DNA of 64,000 nucleotides from Flavobacterium sp. PMTSA4 (GCF_032098525.1 NZ_CP134890.1:372001-436000), one strand, 5' to 3'. Positions 32,247 to 40,421 are shown, numbered from the stretch's first letter. Numbers and translations are program-made. Notes: generated by a model from the sequence alone, not told the origin.

Positions 32247-33425
32247 ATGAAAACAAGAATACTTTTCACATTATTAATTCTATCGAGTTTCGCTTCTTTT
32301 AGTCAACAATACATTCCATATTACGCTACAGTCTCAAATCAAGTGTCGTCAAGCAATGTCTTGAATTATTTAACCGAATTTGAAAACCTTGGTGTAAAGC
32401 GTAGAGGAACCGTTGCACTTCAAAACACACTTGATTGGATTAAGAACAAATACATCAGCTATGGTTATACCGCTTCGCAAATGCAAGAGTATAGCTTTAC
32501 TAATGGTGCTTATACTTGCAAAAATTTAGTATTAACCAAAATTGGAACCGTACATCCCAATACGTTTGTGATACTTTGTGGACACTATGATACTATAACA
32601 GGAACTGGTACTAATGATAACGGTAGCGGAACCACTATTCTACTGGAAGTAGCACGACTATTGCAAAACATCCCAACCGAATATTCTATCAAATTCATCA
32701 ATTTCAGTGGCGAAGAAGACGGACTAATTGGAAGCCAAAACTTTGTTTCAAATGTGGTTAATAGTACGACTCCAAAAATGGATATCAAGTTGGTATTTAA
32801 CATCGATGAGGTAGGAGGTAGAGCCAATATGGTAAACAATACCATCACTTGCGAGCGAGATACAAGCAGTCCAACAACTAACAATGCCGCTTCTAACGTA
32901 ATAACTAATGAGTTGATTACCTGCGTTGGTTTATATTCGCCATTAAACACGTATCTGTCTTATGCTTACGCTTCAGATTACATGCCTTTTGAAGACAACA
33001 ACGAAATCATCACAGGTTTTTTCGAAAAGAATGAAACACCTTATCGCCATACCGCCAACGACTTGTTGATAAACATGGATTCAACTTATGTATACAATAT
33101 TGCCAAAGCCGCTACGGGTGCCATGATGCATTTTGCAGTAGCAAGTACCAGTGCATTGGCTACTACTGATTATTCACAACAACAAAACATTCGTTTTTTC
33201 CCAAATCCAACGCAAGATTTCTTGCAGTTCAGCATAGGTAATCTTCAGGCAACTAAAGTACACTTTTCATTAATCGACGTTAACGGTAAGACGGTCTTAG
33301 AACAAGATTTCACTTCACCAAGTGCAATAGAAACTATAGCAATAAACAATGTTGCAAGAGGAATGTACCTTGCGGTACTCGAAACTGGAACAACTCGTTA
33401 TACACAAAAGGTAGTGTTACGTTAA
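32247..33425 (+). CDS. Secreted M28 family metallopeptidase with type A T9SS sorting domain
   Basis: 392 residues. Signal peptide at 1-20 (LFTLLILSSFASFSQ). The peptidase domain shows the M28 zinc pattern: CGHYDT, TNDNGSGTTILLEVA, INFSGEEDGLIGSQNF, INFSGEE-type glutamates and RHTANDLLIN, so it is a zinc aminopeptidase-type enzyme. The final 80 residues (IRFFPNPTQDFLQFSI, FSLIDVNGKTVLEQDF, ARGMYLAVLETGTTRYTQKV) are a type A T9SS C-terminal domain, so the enzyme is secreted across the outer membrane or attached to the surface. Alone on the strand; a repeat array follows its stop codon immediately. Confidence 0.93.
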   Translation: MKTRILFTLLILSSFASFSQQYIPYYATVSNQVSSSNVLNYLTEFENLGVKRRGTVALQNTLDWIKNKYISYGYTASQMQEYSFTNGAYTCKNLVLTKIGTVHPNTFVILCGHYDTITGTGTNDNGSGTTILLEVARLLQNIPTEYSIKFINFSGEEDGLIGSQNFVSNVVNSTTPKMDIKLVFNIDEVGGRANMVNNTITCERDTSSPTTNNAASNVITNELITCVGLYSPLNTYLSYAYASDYMPFEDNNEIITGFFEKNETPYRHTANDLLINMDSTYVYNIAKAATGAMMHFAVASTSALATTDYSQQQNIRFFPNPTQDFLQFSIGNLQATKVHFSLIDVNGKTVLEQDFTSPSAIETIAINNVARGMYLAVLETGTTRYTQKVVLR

Positions 33426-33447
33426 GCAAGTTCAATAACCTTTATAG

Positions 33448-33870
33448 CAATCCAGTCTCAGAGCATCACAATCCAGTCTCAGAGCATCACAATCCAGTCT
33501 CAGAGCATCACAATCCAAACTCCGGGCATCACAATCCAATCTCCGGACATCACAATCCAAACTCCGGACATCACAATCCAATCTCCGGGCATCACAATCC
33601 AATCTCAGAGCTTCACAATCCAATCTCAGAGCTTCACAATGGCAACTCAGAGCTTCACAATGGCAACTCAGAGCATCACAATGGCATCTCCGGACCTGCG
33701 CAAAGCAATCTCCGAGCTTCACAATGGCATCTCCGGGCATCACAATGGCATCTCCGGACCTGCGCAAAGCAAACTCCGGGCATCACAATGGCATCTCCGG
33801 ACCTACGCAAAGCAAACTCCGGGCATCACAATGGCATCTCCGGTCATGCGCAAAGCAAACGCTGCCCATC
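33448..33870. repeat. Minisatellite: about 20 units of 21 bp
   Basis: The array starts 22 bp after the peptidase stop. The first three units are identical (CAATCCAGTCTCAGAGCATC plus A), later ones drift gradually: CAATCCAAACTCCGGGCATC, CAATCCAATCTCCGGACATC, then CAATGGCATCTCCGGACCTG alternating with GCAAAGCAAACTCCGGGCAT. Most units are 21 bp, a multiple of three, so both strands hold long frames (33432-33767 minus, 33639-33938 plus) with periodic, unbelievable proteins such as repeated LRLDCDA. No spacers exist, so it is not a CRISPR array. It borders the recombinase/cassette region on the left. Confidence 0.92.
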
Positions 33871-34104
33871 AGCAGAATAGTCTAAAAGAGGCACTTCCTC
33901 GACGAACTACACCAATTCCTGCGATATTAGGAACCTAAAAAAACCTCCCAAATGTCAAAAATCAATAAACAAATTGAAAACTATTTTCATACTTCGATAA
34001 AATTAGGATGATTTCCCCCTTTTTTATTGTAAAGGTTTATTCAGATTGATGTTATATTCTTTGTGTTTAAGTCTATTTTTTGGGTTTGAAAGTGTTTTTT
34101 TTGA
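33871..34104. other. Non-coding gap between minisatellite and recombinase gene
   Basis: No gene is seen. At about 33990-34023 it contains TACTTCGATAAAATTAGG followed by TTTCCCCCTTTT, similar to the hairpin sequence at 13098-13134. Confidence 0.5.
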
Positions 34105-34935
34105 TTAAAAACTATCAAAAGGGCTTACAATTTTTCGCTTGGTGATATCGGTTAGCTGTGTATATATCATTGTGGTTTTAATGTTATTGTGTCCGAGGAG
34201 TTCTTGGACAAAGCGTATGTCGGTTCCGTTTTCTAGAAGATGTGTAGCAAAGCTATGACGGAGTGTATGGACGGTTGCTTTTTTTATAATTTTTGCCGCT
34301 TTGAGTTGATTTTTTAAAATTTGTTGTACACTGCGCACAGCGTATTGAGAATTATTAGCGCCTTCAAATAGGTAATTGGTGGGTTTGTATTGGAGGAAAT
34401 AATTTCGAAGTAAATCGAGTAGTTTTTGAGAGAGCATTACTGTTCTATCTTTTTTGTTTTTGCTATTGCGAATGGTTATCACCATTTTGGTGGAGTTAAT
34501 GTCTTGTATTTTTAGGTTAGTTAGTTCAGATACTCTTAGCCCTGCGCTATAGATTGTAGCAAGTATTGCTTTGTGTTTGAGGTTTTGGGTGTTTTCTACT
34601 AGTTGTTTTACTTCTTGTTGTGTTAAAAGAATGGGTAATTTGTGCTCGGCTCTGTCGGGATAAAGATAATCGAGTTTGTAATTTTTTTGGAGGACACCGT
34701 TGTAATAAAATTTAATAGCAGCTACAAGTTGTTTTTGGTAGGAAATAGAAATGTTGTTGATAGTTACTTGCTGGTTGATGTAGTTTTCGATTTGAGAAAT
34801 TTTTAGCTTATCGATATCCTGACCTTCAAAACTTTTTAAAAATTGACGCAATGCATTTATATAGGACTTGATGGACGAGGCGCTGTATCTTTTTATTTCA
34901 AGTAACTGAATTACAAGTTGAATTTTTTTTTCCAT
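34105..34935 (-). CDS. Tyrosine recombinase at the head of the cassette array
   Basis: 276 residues with a full catalytic set: R134 (SAGLRVSEL), K159 (RNSKNKKDRTV), H223-x-x-R226 (HTLRHSFATHLL), H249 (LLGHNNIKTT) and Y258 (MIYTQ). Residues 1-85 form a SAM-like core-binding domain. Length and the K-to-H spacing of 64 residues are those of XerC/XerD-like enzymes; the extra segment that distinguishes IntI integrases between these two points is not present. The gene is divergent from the cassette array, as intI genes are. Its likely role is insertion and excision of the neighbouring cassettes (inference from position); a solitary Xer-like resolvase is the alternative. Confidence 0.92.
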   Translation of the reverse strand: MEKKIQLVIQLLEIKRYSASSIKSYINALRQFLKSFEGQDIDKLKISQIENYINQQVTINNISISYQKQLVAAIKFYYNGVLQKNYKLDYLYPDRAEHKLPILLTQQEVKQLVENTQNLKHKAILATIYSAGLRVSELTNLKIQDINSTKMVITIRNSKNKKDRTVMLSQKLLDLLRNYFLQYKPTNYLFEGANNSQYAVRSVQQILKNQLKAAKIIKKATVHTLRHSFATHLLENGTDIRFVQELLGHNNIKTTMIYTQLTDITKRKIVSPFDSF

Positions 34936-34977
34936 ACTGTCAGTGTATTAAATTATTAGAAGTTATGCGCAATAGAA

Positions 34978-34985
34978 CAAATTTA
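34978..34985 (-). promoter_or_regulatory. -7 box of the recombinase gene
   Basis: Exact TAAATTTG on the minus strand, 42 bp before the ATG; no exact TTG at 17-23 nt, suggesting a weak promoter. Confidence 0.5.
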
Positions 34986-35023
34986 TTCGCTTTTTGTGAA
35001 AAATTGGTAGGTTGTACGAAATT

Positions 35024-35056
35024 TTGTTTTGTTTTTTGGATAATTGCGTATATTTG
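35024..35056 (+). promoter_or_regulatory. Pc-like promoter pointing into the cassettes
   Basis: Exact -7 box TATATTTG (35049-35056) with TTG at 35024 (22-nt spacer) and another at 35029 (17-nt spacer). The predicted start falls at the first cassette border, so it would transcribe newly inserted cassettes, as Pc does in integrons. Confidence 0.72.
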
Positions 35057-35060
35057 GGTG

Positions 35061-35292
35061 TTGAGACGCAATCCGTTTTTGAAAAGTAGCTACGCTTGCC
35101 AAAGGCAAACTCTCGCTCCTTTTCCGTATTGCGTCTCAACGCGATGGTCGCTTAACCAAATTTTAACGTCTGCGGACTACGTCTAACTGGACGTTTGACA
35201 AAATTTGGCTCCTCTAAAAAAGATTACCGATATTTAAAATAAATTTTAAATCTCTCACTTTTTTTTCGGAACTTCGTCAAGCGACCATCGCG
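35061..35292 (+). repeat. Gene-less cassette, copy 1 (at attI)
   Basis: A 232-bp unit. It starts TTGAGACGCAAT and its inner end reads ATTGCGTCTCAAC, a perfect 13-bp complement with the joining G. The attC-like part (35134-35298) has the arms AACGCGATGGTCGCTT / AAGCGACCATCGCGTT (16 bp perfect) and an inner pair CCAAATTTT...AAAATTTGG. Between lies a small hairpin TTGCC-AAA-GGCAA. No start codon opens a frame inside the unit. Identity with copies 2-4 begins exactly at GTT and ends exactly at the next GTT (plus a shared A). Confidence 0.88.
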
Positions 35293-35307
35293 TTAGCACA
35301 CATTTTC

Positions 35308-35898
35308 ATGACGAATCTGCAAAAAATAACAATTCTTCTAATATTTCTTAGCTTCACTTCTTGCAAAAAGAATGAAGACGAATATATATTTGAAGAAAAC
35401 AGATTTGAGAATATTGAAAGTTTGAAAATTGAAAAAGCAATTGAAACTGAAAGTGAAATTGGTTCAAAAGAAAGAACTTATAATAATACTTTTGGAATCG
35501 GAACAAGTTATTATCCAAATAAAAATAATTTCATTCTTTCATACCCAAAAGTTTACGAAAGAAAACAAGATTGTTTTTACCTCGAAACTGATTATTTTTT
35601 CACACCAAACGACAGTTTAATAAAAGTCATATTTTATGAATGGAAACCGAAAACTGATACTTTGAGAAGTTTGAAAATATCAGAAGAAAAAGCTTTCGAA
35701 ATGAAACTCAAAAATTTAAAGACTTTGATAAGCGAGAAAATTGGGAAACCAGAAGTCGTGGAAATTGCAAAACGAAAAGACACAAGTTATAACTACACGG
35801 ACAGATATAAATGGCGCAAAAATGATTTATCAGCTGACTTAAATTATGATGTTAGCGGAGGATTTAAAAGAATTAGATTAATTGTTTATAAAAAGTAA
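35308..35898 (+). CDS. Cassette lipoprotein of unknown function
   Basis: 196 residues with a lipoprotein signal (KITILLIFLSFTSCKKN, cysteine at 19). The mature part is rich in Glu and Lys and contains FYLETDYFFTPNDSLIKVIF and a YKWRKNDLSADLNYDVSGGF end, a beta-rich envelope protein. No domain recognised. The start codon is 15 bp after the cassette border, leaving almost no room for its own promoter, so it may depend on Pc read-through via the gene-less cassette. Low GC and Lys-rich use are similar to the other cassette genes. Confidence 0.78.
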   Translation: MTNLQKITILLIFLSFTSCKKNEDEYIFEENRFENIESLKIEKAIETESEIGSKERTYNNTFGIGTSYYPNKNNFILSYPKVYERKQDCFYLETDYFFTPNDSLIKVIFYEWKPKTDTLRSLKISEEKAFEMKLKNLKTLISEKIGKPEVVEIAKRKDTSYNYTDRYKWRKNDLSADLNYDVSGGFKRIRLIVYKK

Positions 35899-35907
35899 AA
35901 AAACGTG

Positions 35908-36040
35908 TGCTAACAGCGGTTTCGCGCTATTGCTAGTTTTTCTTGAATTGAACTTCTTTCTTCACGAAAATATTTTATCTTAGCAGAAAGTACACAGTTC
36001 GCTGGCTTCGCAACAGTCGCAAAGCCGCGGCACGTTATGC
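35908..36040 (+). repeat. attC-like site of the 35308 cassette
   Basis: From TGCTAAC to GTTATGC. Arms AGCGGTTTCGC and GCAAAGCCGCGG pair near the ends. Nearly identical over its whole length to the site at 40429. Confidence 0.85.
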
Positions 36041-36071
36041 GTCAGGCTCAAAAATCTGCTAAAAAATACAA

Positions 36072-36593
36072 ATGAAGTTATTTACAAAACTATTTCTCCT
36101 TACAATAATTGATTTTATTATTATATGGTTTTGGGTAAAAGAAATTGACCCTGAACCAAGTGTTTCAATCGCTTTAGTAATTGTAGTTCCAGCAGTAATG
36201 TTAATTAACCTTGCAATTGCTGTAATTTTATATTTTACCAAAAGAGAATACTCAAAAGTTTTCGTTATAAATTCATTTATTTCGGCAATCTTAATGTATT
36301 TCTTATTTCAGAACGGAATAGAAAGGCATCAAAATCTAAGATATGAGAGTTGGACATTTAACCGAAAAGACACAATTTTTGCAATTATACATTCGAAACT
36401 TGACAACACTTTTAGTATGACAGTAAGTACAAATCAAGGCTCAACAACCGAGTTTCTAGAAGGAAAATTTAGGGAAAATGGAAACGAATATTATTTGACG
36501 TCTGACTCAACAGAATATAAAATCAGAAATGAATACTTATTTGGATTCAGAAACTCAACAGATAGTATAAAGTTGACTAAAATTGAGCGATAG
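36072..36593 (+). CDS. Cassette membrane protein of unknown function
   Basis: 173 residues. Three hydrophobic helices lie in the first 85 residues (LFLLTIIDFIIIWFWV, IALVIVVPAVMLINLAIAVI, VFVINSFISAILMYFLF), followed by a soluble, beta-rich tail with NRKDTIFAIIHSKLDNTFSM and GKFRENGNEYYL. The tail probably faces the periplasm. No family recognised. The gene starts 37 bp after the cassette border. Confidence 0.75.
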   Translation: MKLFTKLFLLTIIDFIIIWFWVKEIDPEPSVSIALVIVVPAVMLINLAIAVILYFTKREYSKVFVINSFISAILMYFLFQNGIERHQNLRYESWTFNRKDTIFAIIHSKLDNTFSMTVSTNQGSTTEFLEGKFRENGNEYYLTSDSTEYKIRNEYLFGFRNSTDSIKLTKIER

Positions 36594-36612
36594 TGAAACT
36601 CAAAGCCCGAAC

Positions 36613-36743
36613 GCATAACAGCGGTTTGGTCGCATGGCTGGTTTTGTATTTCTTAGCCGGAAACTACTAAGTTCAAATTTTGATTATATTTACACTAATA
36701 ATTTAAAAAGTCGCCACGACGACCAAGCCGCGGAACGTTAGCA
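36613..36743 (+). repeat. attC-like site of the 36072 cassette
   Basis: From GCATAAC to GTTAGCA. Arms GCGGTTTGGTCG and CGACCAAGCCGC; both changed together relative to the site at 38630. R'' is the exact complement of this cassette's own start GTTATGC. Confidence 0.88.
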
Positions 36744-36793
36744 GATATGGCACGGAAAATCGTGCAAAATTAGAAACAATAAAAACCAACATT

Positions 36794-37588
36794 ATGAAAA
36801 AAATTACATTCTTATTATTGCTTACGTTCTCATCTTTTTTTTGTCAAGCTCAATTTCCAGCAAAACATCCTGAATTATTATTAAATAAGGAAGTTACGAT
36901 TAAACCTTTATCTCCAACTCTTCAAGAATATGGTTATAAAAGTTTACATAAAACTGATGAAATGAAAATAACAGAAAAAGCAGTTAAGCATTCAGCAGTC
37001 GTTGGAAAGACTTTTAAAGTAATGGAAGTTTCTCCTTATGAAAAATACGGTGCTACAAAATTTAAAATCAAACTTGAAAGCGCAGAGAACGGAACTTATT
37101 ATTACGATTACGAGCCAAAATATGATTTTGATTATATTTTAGAAGTAATTGGAGGTTTAGAACTTCCTGCGGACATATATTGTGCGGACATCACTACCGA
37201 AACTGATAAATTTACAAGTGAAATAAAAAGTACTTCTCCATATTCTGAAGGTGTATCATTTATTAAAGTAAATAAAGATGGGAAATCTAAAATATACCTT
37301 GCAATAAACGAAACAGGAAGCACAGTCGCTGTTGGTAAAACTGGACTAACGTTACTATTAGAAAATGGAAAGAGAATTGAAAAACCGTCAGCGCCAATAA
37401 CTGCGAAAGTAAATTCAGGATATACTGGAGCAACTGGTTATGTTTTTTCTGCCTTTGTGGAATTGAATGCCGAAGACATAAAACTACTTACAGAAAATGC
37501 TATAACAGATAATCGCTTATACATTTATGATGGAACAATTAAGAATGGGAAAAAACTCCAAGCATATTTGAACTGTTTAAACAAATAG
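36794..37588 (+). CDS. Cassette secreted protein of unknown function
   Basis: 264 residues with a signal peptide (ITFLLLLTFSSFFCQA). The mature part begins QFPAKHPELLLNKEVTIKPL and contains YGATKFKIKLESAENGTYYY, a short KSKIYLAINETGSTVAVGK strand pair, and YVFSAFVELNAEDIKLLTEN near the end. No known domain; the layout suggests one or two beta-sandwich domains in the periplasm. The ATG lies 57 bp after the cassette border. Confidence 0.78.
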   Translation: MKKITFLLLLTFSSFFCQAQFPAKHPELLLNKEVTIKPLSPTLQEYGYKSLHKTDEMKITEKAVKHSAVVGKTFKVMEVSPYEKYGATKFKIKLESAENGTYYYDYEPKYDFDYILEVIGGLELPADIYCADITTETDKFTSEIKSTSPYSEGVSFIKVNKDGKSKIYLAINETGSTVAVGKTGLTLLLENGKRIEKPSAPITAKVNSGYTGATGYVFSAFVELNAEDIKLLTENAITDNRLYIYDGTIKNGKKLQAYLNCLNK

Positions 37589-37595
37589 CCACATC

Positions 37596-37728
37596 TGCTA
37601 ACACACGCTACAAGCAATTTGGGCATTTGGCTTAATTTAAAGTTGGTCTTGTATCAGATAAATTTGTGTTTATCCGAAAAATGGGCTTAATTTAGTCCCA
37701 AACTGCTTGTAGCGCGGGAACGTTAGCA
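37596..37728 (+). repeat. attC-like site of the 36794 cassette
   Basis: From TGCTAAC to GTTAGCA. Arms CGCTACAAGCAATTTGGG and CCCAAACTGCTTGTAGCG pair almost completely; sequence is different from the other sites although the ends are the same. Cassette ends match over 14 of 15 bases. Confidence 0.88.
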
Positions 37729-37760
37729 GTAATTTATCCACAGCCATAAATCTAAAAAAA

Positions 37761-38624
37761 TTGAACAAAATATTTAAAATCTCATTTCTATTTTTCATTA
37801 TAATTTCATGCAAAGAAAAATCTGTTATTGAAACAGAATTGGAAAGTATTGAAGTTCATCCCGAAAACTTTAGCAAAATAGACACAACTTTTTATGAAAA
37901 CAAAACTATAAAATCTCTAAAGTTCATAAATGGAAATGACTATGTAAATGTCCAATTTTACAAATCTGGCAAGAAAGAGTTCATTCATCCTGTCAAGAAT
38001 CGACAATGCCATAATAAATATTTTGATTGGTATGAGAATGGAACAATCAAATGGGAAAGGGAATATAATTTAGGAAATCAAATTGGTAAAAGCATAAGTT
38101 ATCGTTCTGATGGAACACTGGAAAATATCTTTGACAACTCAACAAATGAACACACAACGTTTTATAAAAACGGAAAAAGGAAAGAAACTTTGTTGTTTAA
38201 ACCTAATTCCACAAACGACCAAATCCAATATTACTTTAATGGTAAAATAAAAAGTCGTTTTATATCTCTTGGAAATGGAGAACACTCTGCGGAATATTAC
38301 AACGAGAATGGAGAAAAAGTATTTGACGGTTTTTGGAAATCAACTTTGTTATTAAACCATGACAAACAGAAATTCACAGGAAACATAATCACATATTTTG
38401 CAAACGGCGAAATCTCTCATTTTAGCAACCATAAGAATGGAATCTTCAATGGGAAATTCTATGACAAATATGCTAATGGTAATTTACAATTTCAAGGGAT
38501 TTATATTAATGGAGAAGCCGGAAAGTATGAACACTACTATGAAAACGGAAAGCTACATTACATAAATGACCCTAAAAATAAAATCCATAAAGAATGGGAT
38601 GAAAAGGGAAATTTGATAAAATAA
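37761..38624 (+). CDS. Cassette lipoprotein with MORN/YwqK-type repeats
   Basis: 287 residues from TTG 37761; a stop codon nine bases upstream excludes an earlier start. The lipoprotein signal is KISFLFFIIISCKEKS. The rest has repeats of the type FDWYENGTIKWEREYNLGNQ, TTFYKNGKRKETLLF, YYFNGKIKSRFI, FYDKYANGNLQFQGIYING and HYYENGKLHYIND, the MORN_2/YwqK antitoxin-like pattern. Such proteins are common in Bacteroidota envelopes; no toxin gene is next to it, so the antitoxin name should not be taken as function. Confidence 0.82.
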   Translation: MNKIFKISFLFFIIISCKEKSVIETELESIEVHPENFSKIDTTFYENKTIKSLKFINGNDYVNVQFYKSGKKEFIHPVKNRQCHNKYFDWYENGTIKWEREYNLGNQIGKSISYRSDGTLENIFDNSTNEHTTFYKNGKRKETLLFKPNSTNDQIQYYFNGKIKSRFISLGNGEHSAEYYNENGEKVFDGFWKSTLLLNHDKQKFTGNIITYFANGEISHFSNHKNGIFNGKFYDKYANGNLQFQGIYINGEAGKYEHYYENGKLHYINDPKNKIHKEWDEKGNLIK

Positions 38625-38629
38625 ACTAC

Positions 38630-38765
38630 TGCTAACAGCGGTTTTGCGCCATAGCTGGGTTGCTTAGTTACCTTGACGTTTTTTCTTCACGAAAAAACTC
38701 TATCTTTATCAGACAATAATCAGTACGCTGGCATCGCTACAGCGCAAAGCCGCGGCACGTTGTGT
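38630..38765 (+). repeat. attC-like site of the MORN cassette
   Basis: From TGCTAAC to GTTGTGT. Arms GCGGTTTTGCGC and GCGCAAAGCCGC pair over 12 bp with one GU. Cassette ends match in 14 of 15 bases. Confidence 0.88.
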
Positions 38766-38823
38766 GAAATCTTTGGAAAAATTGCATCTCAAGAAAAACT
38801 AGTTTTAAATAGACATATTTTAG

Positions 38824-38831
38824 TACTTTTG
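38824..38831 (+). promoter_or_regulatory. Possible -7 box within the restriction-modification cassette
   Basis: Exact TACTTTTG five bp before the methyltransferase ATG, with no TTG at the usual distance. If used, the mRNA would be leaderless or nearly so. Confidence 0.4.
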
Positions 38832-38836
38832 TTACT

Positions 38837-39715
38837 ATGGAAATAAGAACAGATTTAATTTTAGGAGACAGTGTAAAGGAATTAAAAAAACTACCAGATA
38901 ACTCTGTAGATTTAATCATTACTTCTCCTCCATATGCCGACCAGAGAAAAGACACTTATGGAGGAATACATCCCAATAAATATGTTGAATGGTTTTTGCC
39001 AATTTCAAAAGAACTTTTAAGAGTTTTAAAACCTGACGGAACTTTTATTTTAAATATAAAAGAAAAAGTTGTCAATGGTGAAAGAAGTACATATGTGATG
39101 GAATTAATAATAGAAATGCGAAAACAAGGCTGGTTATGGACTGAAGAATTTATCTGGCATAAAAAAAATTCGTTCCCTGGAAAATGGCCAAATAGATTCA
39201 GAGATAGCTGGGAAAGATTGATTCAATTTAACAAGTCAAAAAACTTCAACATGTATCAAGATGAAGTGAAAATTCCAATTGGCGATTGGGCAAAAGGAAG
39301 ATTAAAAAACCTAAGTGATACAGACAAAGTAAGAGACAATGCAAAGAACGGAAGTGGATTTGGAAAAAATGTTTCCAATTGGGTTGGTAAAGAAACTGTT
39401 TATCCAACTAATGTTTTGCATTTAGCAACTGAATGTAATAATAAGAATCATAGCGCAGCCTTTCCAGAAGAATTACCAGAATGGTTCATTAAATTATTTA
39501 CAAAAGAACTTGATACAGTATTAGACCCATTTGCAGGTTCAGGCACAACACTATTTGTTTCCAATAGAATGAAAAGACACTCTATCGGTATCGAAATTAT
39601 GCCAGAATACTATGAAATGATTAAATCAAAAATTCGCCCAGTAGAATTGTATATTTTAGAACCTAAAACAAAATATGAAAAAACTAGACCAGAAAGTAGT
39701 TACGCAATACGTTGA
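38837..39715 (+). CDS. Type II DNA methyltransferase (beta-class, N4-cytosine/N6-adenine)
   Basis: 292 residues. Catalytic motif IV (DLIITSPPYADQR, residues about 29-41) comes before the AdoMet motif I (DTVLDPFAGSGTTLFVSNRM, about 236-255), the order of beta-class enzymes; the SPPY form favours N4-cytosine. GIEIMPEYYEMIKSKI closes the fold. The end of the gene overlaps the following nuclease gene by 41 bp in another frame, so both are translated from one mRNA. The pair fills one cassette of about 1.8 kb. The modified sequence cannot be predicted from this alone. Confidence 0.93.
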   Translation: MEIRTDLILGDSVKELKKLPDNSVDLIITSPPYADQRKDTYGGIHPNKYVEWFLPISKELLRVLKPDGTFILNIKEKVVNGERSTYVMELIIEMRKQGWLWTEEFIWHKKNSFPGKWPNRFRDSWERLIQFNKSKNFNMYQDEVKIPIGDWAKGRLKNLSDTDKVRDNAKNGSGFGKNVSNWVGKETVYPTNVLHLATECNNKNHSAAFPEELPEWFIKLFTKELDTVLDPFAGSGTTLFVSNRMKRHSIGIEIMPEYYEMIKSKIRPVELYILEPKTKYEKTRPESSYAIR

Positions 39716-40421
39716 GAATAACATTGGAACTTTTCATCAAAAAAGAATTCAAAGTTTAGATAGTTTAAAATTAATTAAGGTTTTAAAAAGAAAAAATCCA
39801 TACTTGTATAAAGCAAAGTATGTTCTAACTGCGGAACAAATAATCAAAGGAATTGTCGATGCACATATTTCTTCAAATGAAGAAACAATATTTGGTGATT
39901 GGTTAGAAGGTTTAGCTATTTTTATCAATGAGAAAGTTTACAAAGGAAGGAAATCAGGAATTCAAAATATTGATTTAGAATTTGACAAAGATAATGTTAG
40001 ATATATTGTCAACATAAAATCTGGTCCAAATTGGGGAAATAGCTCCCAAATAAAGAAAATGAATGCAGACTTCAAAACTGCTAAGAAAATTCTAAGAACT
40101 AGTAATTCTAATCTTAATGTTGTTGCTGTAAACGGTTGTTGTTATGGTCGAGATAATAAACCTGACAAAGGAGATTATTATAAGTATTGTGGTCAAAAAT
40201 TCTGGGAATTTATTTCTGGTGAAGAGAATCTTTATACTGAATTGATTGAACCACTTGGAAACAAAGCAAAAGAAAGAAATGATGATTTTATGAAATCATA
40301 TTCTCAAATGATTAACAAGTTTACTAAAGAATTTACAAACAGTTTTTGTCTTGAAAGTGGTGAAATTGATTGGGACAAGTTGGTTAAAATAAATTCCGCC
40401 ACAATAGAACCGAAAAAATAA
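39675..40421 (+). CDS. Type II restriction endonuclease, PmeII-like
   Basis: 248 residues overlapping the methyltransferase gene by 41 bp. A PD-(D/E)XK-type core is visible: NIDLEFDKDNVRYIVNIKSG, with the acidic residues and the K of NIKSG, followed by PNWGNSSQIKKM. That segment recalls PmeII-type restriction enzymes from memory of the family, which is a moderate assignment. The enzyme would cut DNA not protected by the neighbouring methylase. The order methylase-nuclease in one cassette delays nuclease expression relative to protection (inference). Confidence 0.8.
   Translation: MKKLDQKVVTQYVENNIGTFHQKRIQSLDSLKLIKVLKRKNPYLYKAKYVLTAEQIIKGIVDAHISSNEETIFGDWLEGLAIFINEKVYKGRKSGIQNIDLEFDKDNVRYIVNIKSGPNWGNSSQIKKMNADFKTAKKILRTSNSNLNVVAVNGCCYGRDNKPDKGDYYKYCGQKFWEFISGEENLYTELIEPLGNKAKERNDDFMKSYSQMINKFTKEFTNSFCLESGEIDWDKLVKINSATIEPKK

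Larger units (their letters stand above)
34962..35060 (+). other. Presumed attI-like primary site between recombinase gene and first cassette
   Basis: The first cassette begins at G^TT (35060/35061), 125 bp from the recombinase start codon. The upstream stretch has an inverted pair ATGCGCAAT (34965-34973) and ATTGCGTAT (35043-35051), 8 of 9 matching, possibly recombinase-binding sites. GTTATGC at 34962 matches the GTT-type core of later junctions. The sequence does not fold like the attC-like repeats, as expected of attI. Confidence 0.55.

Noticed and set aside
33448..33870. CRISPR array
   Set aside because: The repeats are contiguous with no unique spacers, and no cas genes are near.
33432..33938. 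Open frames of 111 codons (minus) and 99 codons (plus) over the minisatellite
   Set aside because: They arise because the 21-bp period is a multiple of three; the proteins are low-complexity and frame slips occur between units.
34965..35186. 73-codon frame through the first gene-less cassette
   Set aside because: The start lies outside the 232-bp unit and the other copies have different starts or none; a similar frame at 42109-42300 begins in an attC-like site.
35061..35292. The 232-bp repeat as an insertion sequence or MITE
   Set aside because: No terminal inverted repeat spans the entire unit, no target duplication is seen, and borders coincide with the G^TT junction used by unrelated neighbouring units.
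37761..38624. Calling the MORN-repeat lipoprotein an antitoxin
   Set aside because: Sequence similarity to YwqK-type repeats is not evidence of antitoxin function, and no toxin gene is adjacent.
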